A stretch of 12,284 nucleotides of DNA, taken from Oscillospiraceae bacterium. Its GTDB lineage: Bacteria; Bacillota; Clostridia; Oscillospirales; Oscillospiraceae. Of the stretch, positions 7,669-12,284 are shown one piece after another; within the stretch, counting starts at the first letter, position 1, and the number at the start of each line of letters is the position of its first letter. Made by a program: the position numbers and the translations under genes. Location of the stretch: assembly GCA_031272845.1 (NCBI GenBank), contig JAISTA010000159.1:1-12284 (forward strand), in the 5' to 3' direction. The notes beneath the pieces were generated by a model. That model was not told the DNA's origin. It saw only the letters and a list, made by a program, of their open reading frames with translations, and searched no databases.

Positions 7669-9390
7669 TTAGTCCGCCATGTAGTCAAGCGCGGTGCATT
7701 TCACGAGCCACTGCCCGTTTGCGTCAATAACGCCGGTGTAAAGTCCCTTTTGAACAACAAAATACTTCCCGCCGAAAACAGGCACGGCCGTTTTGTATCC
7801 CGAATCAAAAACCTTTTTGCCTGACATGGTGTAAAACGCGCATTCATAGAGCTCCTCGCCGTTTTTGCCTGTTTTCACAAGAAAAAATTCCACAGCCGGC
7901 TCTGAAAAGCCATCCTTTTTTCCATGGATCTGCGAGATATAAACCCAATCGTAGCCGCTGAACTCATCCGTAAAGCTTGCGGTCATCACTCCGGCTTCAT
8001 CAAAAATTTTGACGCGCTGATACGTAAACTCCCCGTCTGAAACATACTCTGTCAGCACCAGCGCGCCTGTTTCGTGATCCCACTGAAAGCTCGGCTCGGC
8101 CTCCGTTTGGTCAAGCGCGTATTCATACAGCAGCTCGCTTTCCCTGCCGTTTTCGGCACGTATAAGCGCTCCGCCCTGCTCTATGCCGTCCTCTCCTATA
8201 TACGACTGACGGAAAAGCCCGTAGCCGACCGACATAACCGTATTGTAGTTTTCCGTTCTGTAAATCAGGTCTCCTGACGGCGAATAAAACTCTACCGGAA
8301 GAGACGCGTCATAGCTCGAAACGGCCAGCATGCCGTTGTCGCGTATAATAACGCCTGTTGTTTTCGGGATAAACTCCCAGCCGTCCTTGTTGATAACGGA
8401 ATACACCGGGTTTTTGGTATCCACAGGGCTGTACTGCCGCCAGTCAATGATCGCCGCGCCGTCTATAAAAACGCCCGCGCCCTCGTGTGTCAGCGGAAAC
8501 TGCGCCGGAATCGCAACGCTGCCCGCCTTGTCTATATAGCCGTACAAGCCGTCGTCTGTCACATAAGGCGCAAAGCCGTCTGAATAGGCGAGAAAAGACA
8601 GTACGTCCGGATAAGAGAAGTCATTTTCTAAAAGCCCCGCTCTTTCCAGCACTGTTTTTCGTATGCTTTTCTTCTCGCCGAACTGCTCTCCCTTTTCGTC
8701 AATATACCAATAAGAAAGGTATCCGTCCTCTGAAAAAACGCTTTCAACGATCAAAAACAGCCCGTCTGAATATATCGGCGCCGTGTCGTATATATAGGAA
8801 AGCACCTCGTTCGCGTCAAAATCCACAACACCGAATTTACCGCCGATATTAATTAACAAAAAGCCCGTATCCGCAGCTTCTCCGAGAAAGCCTGCTCTCT
8901 CTGCCTTTATCGCGGTTTTGCCGTCTGACGTTATAACGGTAAAAGCATATTCCATGAAAAAGCTGTTTTCCTGCTTTTCAAGCGGCTTTCTCGCGATATA
9001 AACCGTCTTTTCGCCGACTGAAAGCTGTTCAACATAAGAGTAATACGGGTCGCAGATAACCTCACCTGTTTCGAGGCAAAATCCATACTTGCTAATTCCT
9101 CCGGGAATACCGAAGCCTGTATCAACGCTTATAACACCGCCTAAAAACGGTACAACGCTCGCCGGATATTCCGCCGGGATAAATTCCTTTACCGTCTCGC
9201 CGTAATACCTCACATATTTCTCGCCGAGCGAAAAAACAGGCTCTCCTGTCGGCACCGGAACTGAAACAGTCGGCGATACCTCCGGCGGAGCGGTTGACAC
9301 GGCGGGCGCTGTCTTGCAGGAAGCAAGCAAAAGCACACAACCGGCGGTGGAAACCGCAGTTTTAACAATTGCAAAAGGTCTTTTTTTCAA
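7669..9390 (-). CDS. WG-repeat lipoprotein
   Basis: A 573-residue predicted surface lipoprotein and the first gene of the operon. The signal sequence ends in LASC with Cys25 as lipidation site, followed by a Pro/Thr/Val-rich linker to about residue 50. Degenerate WG-type beta repeats follow, for example KYGFCLETGEVICDPYY (101-117), GGKFGVVDFDANEVL (183-197), GLYGYIDKAGSVAIPAQF (281-298) and a last unit, GLYTGVIDANGQWLV, near the C terminus. WG repeats form beta-propeller-like or beta-rich surfaces and their roles are mostly unknown, often binding. No catalytic motif is seen. The start is a TTG (9388-9390), with a strong AAAGGAG 7 bases upstream; the ATG further upstream (9408-9410) is out of frame and stops after seven codons. 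Confidence 0.88.
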   Translation of the reverse strand: MKKRPFAIVKTAVSTAGCVLLLASCKTAPAVSTAPPEVSPTVSVPVPTGEPVFSLGEKYVRYYGETVKEFIPAEYPASVVPFLGGVISVDTGFGIPGGISKYGFCLETGEVICDPYYSYVEQLSVGEKTVYIARKPLEKQENSFFMEYAFTVITSDGKTAIKAERAGFLGEAADTGFLLINIGGKFGVVDFDANEVLSYIYDTAPIYSDGLFLIVESVFSEDGYLSYWYIDEKGEQFGEKKSIRKTVLERAGLLENDFSYPDVLSFLAYSDGFAPYVTDDGLYGYIDKAGSVAIPAQFPLTHEGAGVFIDGAAIIDWRQYSPVDTKNPVYSVINKDGWEFIPKTTGVIIRDNGMLAVSSYDASLPVEFYSPSGDLIYRTENYNTVMSVGYGLFRQSYIGEDGIEQGGALIRAENGRESELLYEYALDQTEAEPSFQWDHETGALVLTEYVSDGEFTYQRVKIFDEAGVMTASFTDEFSGYDWVYISQIHGKKDGFSEPAVEFFLVKTGKNGEELYECAFYTMSGKKVFDSGYKTAVPVFGGKYFVVQKGLYTGVIDANGQWLVKCTALDYMAD

Positions 9391-9397
9391 CGGCGGG

Positions 9398-9404
9398 CTC
9401 CTTT
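9398..9404 (-). promoter_or_regulatory. Strong ribosome binding site for the TTG start
   Basis: AAAGGAG on the minus strand lies 7 bases before the TTG at 9388-9390. It fixes the non-ATG start of the WG-repeat lipoprotein. An upstream ATG at 9408-9410 opens a seven-codon frame across this site and ends in TGA overlapping the TTG (the T and G of TTG are shared), possibly a tiny leader. Confidence 0.75.
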
Positions 9405-9431
9405 ATTCATACAATACAGCATTTCATTAAA

Positions 9432-9460
9432 ATAATATCACAATGCAGCATTTTTGTAAA
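9432..9460 (-). promoter_or_regulatory. Sigma-A promoter of the eight-gene operon
   Basis: On the minus strand TTTACA (9455-9460) and TATTAT (9432-9437) are separated by exactly 17 bases. The -10 is preceded by TGA, giving an extended -10 (TGATATTAT). Transcription would start near 9425, about 35 bases before the TTG of the WG-repeat gene. Confidence 0.75.
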
Positions 9461-9683
9461 GCTGTTTTTGTTCACATTCTTAATAAACACGGTGGGATTT
9501 TAAGTCAGTGCCGATTCGCGCTTTTTTATCAGCTATGCTTCAATTTATTATATATAAATATTATAATATAAACAGCAGTAGTAGAGCGAGAAAAAGTGGA
9601 AAACATAAAAAAGCTGTGTTTTTCTCGGCATTTCAAGCAAAAAAGCGCGTAAATTTTATTTTTCCCGGTGCAAAAGCGGGCGT

Positions 9684-9713
9684 ATTATAAACACTAAACA
9701 TTTAGTGTGTGAT
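9684..9713 (-). promoter_or_regulatory. Possible promoter with palindromic operator in its spacer
   Basis: On the minus strand ATCACA (9708-9713) and TATAAT (9684-9689) are 18 bases apart. The perfect palindrome ACACTAAACATTTAGTGT (plus strand, 9691-9708) fills the spacer. This is the classic place for a repressor site. A transcript would run towards the operon about 290 bases upstream of its first gene. The -35 matches the consensus in only four positions. Confidence 0.45.
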
Positions 9714-9720
9714 TTTTATT

Positions 9721-9854
9721 TGTGGATAACAGCGCGGCGCTAAACAGGTTATTAACAAATGCTTTGTTTGTTATTTTATTTATTGTGGAAAAAGCGGCCG
9801 GGAGCTTCACGTTTTAATAAGGCTCTGAATTTCTGTTGTAAAACCTGTGTAAAA
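9721..9854 (+). repeat. Spaced DnaA-box-like words
   Basis: TGTGGATAA at 9721-9729 is a perfect DnaA box (reverse complement TTATCCACA). TGTGGAAAA at 9784-9792 and TGTGTAAAA at 9846-9854 are near matches in the same orientation, 63 and 62 bases apart. A weaker AGTGGAAAA lies at 9595-9603. Two of them continue into AAAGCGG. Whether DnaA binds is unknown. Confidence 0.4.
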
Positions 9855-9886
9855 GCGGTTTGATTTTTGAGTAAAACCTAAGCTAT

Positions 9887-9925
9887 AAAAAAACGGGCGG
9901 TTTTCCTCGCCGCCCGTTTTTTTTT
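9887..9925 (-). terminator. Bidirectional intrinsic terminator after the MFS gene
   Basis: CGGGCGG (9894-9900) pairs with CCGCCCG (9910-9916) around a 9-base loop. It is flanked by seven A residues on the left and nine T residues on the right, which extend the stem. It ends 11 bp beyond the MFS stop codon and has a U-tract on both strands. Confidence 0.9.
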
Positions 9926-9936
9926 ATAAATCTCGT

Positions 9937-11190
9937 CTATTCCTCGAGCCGGGCTTTTTCCTCAGCCTCGGCGATCTCGAGTACCGCGCGTCTTTTATAG
10001 AACGAGGGAAAGACAAAAATCAGCGTTATAAAGGCCAGTACAACAGGCACCGCGCCGAAATAATACATAGTGCTGTACGGCATAATCACAAGCAGCAGGC
10101 CGCCGATTGTCGGAGCCAGAGCAAGACCGACGTCCATACCGATATACAGCGTGTTAGACGCAACGCCGCGCTGCAGCGGAGACACTGTAAGCACCGCCAT
10201 TGCCTGCAGGGAGGGCTGGCAGCAGCCGTAGCCGAGCGCCGCGACGGCTCCGCCGATACAGGCCTGCACAAGCGAGCGGGACGAGGCGACAATGAAAAAA
10301 GAGGAGCCGAAAACAATAATCGCGGGAAGAAGAACCTTTTTGAAGCCGAACGTTTTGTTGAGAAACCCGGAGAGCGGCCGCGAAACGAGAAGCACAAGCG
10401 CCATAACCGTAAAGAACACGGAGGCGTGGCTTGCGTCCGGCCATTCCGTTTCCGTAAATTTAACAAAGAACGTGTTGTACAGCGCATAGCCCATAATCAG
10501 AAGGCTGATAACAATGGTAACTCCCGCCGCGTGGCGCGAGGCGATATTTTTATACCACATGCCGAGGGATTTTGTCTCCTGCTTCGTCTTTCTGTCCTTT
10601 GGCAAAAAGCAGGCCGCAAGCGTCGCAAGCGCAAAAACCAGAGCCGCGAACAAAAATACCAGCTTGTAGCCGAAAAGCTCGCTGCGGGCGGTCTTGCCGT
10701 AGTTCAAAAGCTCCATTGCAATCATCGGCGCGATTGACTGGCCTATCGCGCCGCCGACGCCGTAAAAGCCGAGACCGGAGGCCATCTTGTCAGGCGGCGT
10801 GTGGTCTGAGGCAAGCGTCATTATAACGGGGCCGACAAAGCCGTACTGCACGCCGTGAAGTACGCGGAAGGCCGCAAACGCACCGATTGTCGGAAACATT
10901 GCGTAGGCGACGTTTGTAATAATGCCGAGGCCGAAAATCACGATAAGCAGCAGGCGCTTGTCAAGCTTTGTAATAATCGGGCCGGACACCGGGCGCAGAG
11001 CAAGGGCGATCATATAAAACATTCCCGCGAGAAAGCCCGCAAGCGCGCTCCCCGCGTGAAGGAGCTTTGCGTACCCCTCTGCAAGCGGATACACAGAAAA
11101 ATGTCCGAGACAGAGGCCGAAATTGCAGATCATAACGAAAATGAAATTCCGGTTAAAGACCTTGGTCGGAACGGTTGTTGGGTTATTCAT
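9937..11190 (-). CDS. MFS family permease
   Basis: A 417-residue major facilitator protein with about twelve hydrophobic segments in two halves, divided by a basic cytoplasmic loop at about 197-221 (KDRKTKQETKSLGMWYKN). The motif-A region follows TM2 as RPVSGPIITKLDKR (66-79), and a similar RPLSGFLNKTFGFKK lies in the second half. The glycine-rich stretch GLGFYGVGGAIGQSIAP at about 139-155 lies in TM5, where exporters often have such a motif. The substrate cannot be read from the sequence; efflux of small molecules is the likeliest class. The first residues before TM1 are short and polar. The ATG has only a weak AGGA about 11 bases upstream. It is followed at once by its own terminator, so it is separate from the downstream operon, and lies 163 bp after the DUF5131 gene. 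Confidence 0.92.
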   Translation of the reverse strand: MNNPTTVPTKVFNRNFIFVMICNFGLCLGHFSVYPLAEGYAKLLHAGSALAGFLAGMFYMIALALRPVSGPIITKLDKRLLLIVIFGLGIITNVAYAMFPTIGAFAAFRVLHGVQYGFVGPVIMTLASDHTPPDKMASGLGFYGVGGAIGQSIAPMIAMELLNYGKTARSELFGYKLVFLFAALVFALATLAACFLPKDRKTKQETKSLGMWYKNIASRHAAGVTIVISLLIMGYALYNTFFVKFTETEWPDASHASVFFTVMALVLLVSRPLSGFLNKTFGFKKVLLPAIIVFGSSFFIVASSRSLVQACIGGAVAALGYGCCQPSLQAMAVLTVSPLQRGVASNTLYIGMDVGLALAPTIGGLLLVIMPYSTMYYFGAVPVVLAFITLIFVFPSFYKRRAVLEIAEAEEKARLEE

Positions 11191-11236
11191 TTGTATATAT
11201 TCCTAAAATTTTTTTACAAGAGGAAAGGTGCGGGCG

Positions 11237-11252
11237 GCTTTTGCGCAAAAGC
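11237..11252. repeat. Perfect 16-bp palindrome upstream of the MFS gene
   Basis: GCTTTTGCGCAAAAGC is fully self-complementary. It sits about 46 bp before the MFS start codon, where a repressor site or mRNA hairpin could act. No T-run follows on either strand. I see no clear -35/-10 pair beside it. Confidence 0.4.
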
Positions 11253-11314
11253 ACGCAAATTCGGTACCCGCTTTGGGAGGACGGCGCGATAGCACATAGC
11301 TCGCCGCCGCATAA

Positions 11315-11340
11315 TCGGCAAACAAACCGGAATTTGCCGA
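11315..11340 (-). terminator. Weak hairpin after the DUF5131 gene
   Basis: TCGGCAAA (11315-11322) pairs with TTTGCCGA (11333-11340) around a 10-base loop, starting 13 bp after the stop of the DUF5131 gene. There is no T-run on the minus strand, so it is at best a weak terminator or an mRNA 3' end stabiliser. Confidence 0.3.
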
Positions 11341-11353
11341 ACAGCTGCTCCAA

Positions 11354-12076
11354 TTAAAACAGCTTCGTCCCGTTCAGTATATCTATATCGAGCTCTTTTG
11401 CTTTGCTGCCTTGCTTAAAGGGATTTATTCTTTCGGCTATCCCATTACGCTTAAAAAGAGAACCGGTGCTTTTGAACCAAAATGTGACGTTTGCGGTCAC
11501 GCACTGCTCGCGTATATCCAACACCCACTCGTAGTTAAATTCTCTGGCCTCCCGGCCTGTTTCCCCTGCAACGGTGACATGCTCGATTCCGTGAAGATAC
11601 GGCGATATATCTATCGCCTCCAAAAGCGGCGAGCAGGCTATGAACCGCCGCTTTATCGGATAAGACAGAAACAGCGGAAGCCGGTAATTTGCCAGCTCTT
11701 GATTTTCGACCGTACATCCAATATACACATTGTCATATCCGTCATTCCAATCGGAGGGCAAGGCTACAAGAAAACGGTCGATCCGTTTTGTTAGGATCAG
11801 AAAATCAATATCCGGCCTTTGCTTAATTATGCGCCAGGCTTCTTTTCGCCATTCGTCCGCTTCGGGAAGGAAAAAATCGGTTGCAAAACAGGTCGCAAGA
11901 GTTTTGTTCCCTTTTATATTGTATTCGCCCTTTGCGTTTTTCCTTACGGGCCAGTCAAGCTTATCCGTCTTTTGTATGGAGCTTTGACCGTAGCGTTTTG
12001 CGAGCGGGCCATAAAAATAGCAATGTGCACAGCCGTCGCTTATTTTATAGCAGCCCGTCCAAGGTTCCCAATTCAT
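11354..12076 (-). CDS. DUF5131 (phage Gp37/Gp68-like) three-cysteine protein
   Basis: A 240-residue protein of the family first named after phage Gp37/Gp68. The N-terminal signature WTGCYKISDGCAHCY holds three cysteines (9, 16, 19) in a C-x6-C-x2-C spacing that resembles, but is not, the radical SAM motif. Later family blocks are visible: DFLILTKRIDRF, YIGCTVENQE, CSPLLEAIDISPYL and HVTVAGETGREARE. From memory, such proteins often pair with a three-Cys-motif partner (TcmP); none is in this window, although one could lie beyond the right edge. Enzymatic activity is unproven. The start is an ATG with GGAGGT 6 bases upstream. The gene looks AT-richer than the operon genes and sits next to a repeat element, which suggests it is a mobile or accessory gene. 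It is full length, with no frameshift seen. Confidence 0.88.
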   Translation of the reverse strand: MNWEPWTGCYKISDGCAHCYFYGPLAKRYGQSSIQKTDKLDWPVRKNAKGEYNIKGNKTLATCFATDFFLPEADEWRKEAWRIIKQRPDIDFLILTKRIDRFLVALPSDWNDGYDNVYIGCTVENQELANYRLPLFLSYPIKRRFIACSPLLEAIDISPYLHGIEHVTVAGETGREAREFNYEWVLDIREQCVTANVTFWFKSTGSLFKRNGIAERINPFKQGSKAKELDIDILNGTKLF

Positions 12077-12102
12077 TTGCCGACCTCCCTCCGGGCGCGT
12101 AT

Positions 12103-12108
12103 ATTATA
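12103..12108 (-). promoter_or_regulatory. Possible -10 element at the edge of the inverted-repeat element
   Basis: TATAAT on the minus strand overlaps the first bases of the inverted repeat that begins at 12104. A start near 12096 would leave about 20 bases before the ATG. No good -35 lies at 16-18 bases, so the call rests on the -10 alone. Confidence 0.4.
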
Positions 12109-12263
12109 GTCAAACTACTTGAGAAACGAACCGTCTCGGCAGAAATTTTCCGGATTGCTGTGTCGGCGTCCTTGCCGGGTTACGACACGCCTGCGTTCTA
12201 CTCCCGGCAACCAGGAAAATATCCTCGCAAAGCCGAACCCCTTTTCAAGTGGTTTGACTATAA
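12104..12263. mobile_element. MITE-like element with 22-bp terminal inverted repeats
   Basis: The left end (12104-12125, starting TTATAGTCAAAC) matches the reverse complement of the right end (12242-12263) at 20 of 22 positions. Inside, ATTTTCC (12145-12151) pairs with GGAAAAT (12214-12220), and TTGCCGGG (12172-12179) pairs with CCCGGCAA (12203-12210). The whole 160 bp could therefore fold into one long hairpin. It has no coding capacity and no obvious target-site duplication beyond a possible TA. It fits a miniature inverted-repeat element or a structured intergenic repeat of Clostridia. Confidence 0.6.
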
Positions 12264-12284
12264 CTGAAATTCAGTCTGCAAGGC

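Larger units (their letters stand above)
9391..9936. other. AT-rich gene-free region between the operon and the MFS gene
   Basis: No supported gene lies in these 546 bp. One frame at 9508-9690 on the plus strand begins with GTG without a ribosome binding site and is rejected. The stretch contains the operon promoter (9432-9460), a very AT-rich block (about 9540-9570), and a 9-bp inverted repeat (9587-9595 with 9619-9627). A promoter/palindrome unit follows (9684-9713), then DnaA-box-like words (9595, 9721, 9784, 9846) and the terminator at 9887-9925. A small RNA cannot be excluded, since the terminator also works on the plus strand. Confidence 0.7.

Noticed and set aside
9508..9690. Plus-strand frame of 60 codons in the AT-rich intergenic region
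   Set aside because: It has a GTG start with no ribosome binding site and a low-complexity Lys/Ser-rich product, and it overlaps inverted repeats and promoter-like sites.
9540..9925. Plus-strand small RNA between the AT-rich block and the terminator
   Set aside because: A TATAAT at 9562-9567 and the bidirectional terminator would allow one, but the -35 (TTCAAT) is poor, and I recognise no known RNA family fold.

Overview
The window is about 12.3 kb of bacterial chromosome in which all ten convincing genes lie on the minus strand. Gene content and style suggest an anaerobic Clostridia-type Bacillota, perhaps a gut Oscillospiraceae/Ruminococcaceae relative. The signs are a moderately GC-rich coding sequence, AAAGGAG-type ribosome binding sites, TTG starts, a YmfF/YmfH peptidase pair, a polyferredoxin, WG-repeat and PstS-like lipoproteins, and GGTTACTTTTT/AAAAAGTAACC hairpin repeats. 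This placement is an inference, because there is no rRNA or marker gene.

Layout from right to left, in the direction of transcription. (1) 12104-12263 is a non-coding element of about 160 bp with near-perfect 22-bp terminal inverted repeats, resembling a miniature transposon. Its inner end overlaps a TATAAT just upstream of (2) a DUF5131/Gp37-Gp68-type three-cysteine protein (11354-12076). (3) An MFS permease (9937-11190) follows and ends at a strong bidirectional terminator (9887-9925). (4) A 0.5-kb AT-rich gene-free region (9391-9936) holds a good promoter, a second promoter-like site with a palindrome in its spacer, and several DnaA-box-like words. (5) Eight tightly packed genes run from 9390 down to 722 and end at a terminator at 638-667. 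In order they encode a WG-repeat lipoprotein, a PstS-like lipoprotein, a cysteine desulfurase, a four-cluster ferredoxin with a C-terminal beta domain, YmfF-like and YmfH-like M16 proteins, Lgt, and a 99-residue helical protein. (6) 1-637 is gene-free and contains dispersed-repeat-like hairpins.

The eight-gene block looks like a single operon. Gaps are 59 bp or less, one junction is an exact TAAATG, one pair overlaps by 8 bp, and there is no internal terminator. Two themes can be read in it. One is lipoproteins together with the enzyme that lipidates them (Lgt). The other is a sulfur-donating cysteine desulfurase translated directly ahead of a cysteine-rich Fe-S electron carrier. The link of both to the M16 pair is not explained by known biology and is the most interesting point in the window. 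No phage, CRISPR, tRNA or rRNA gene was recognised.
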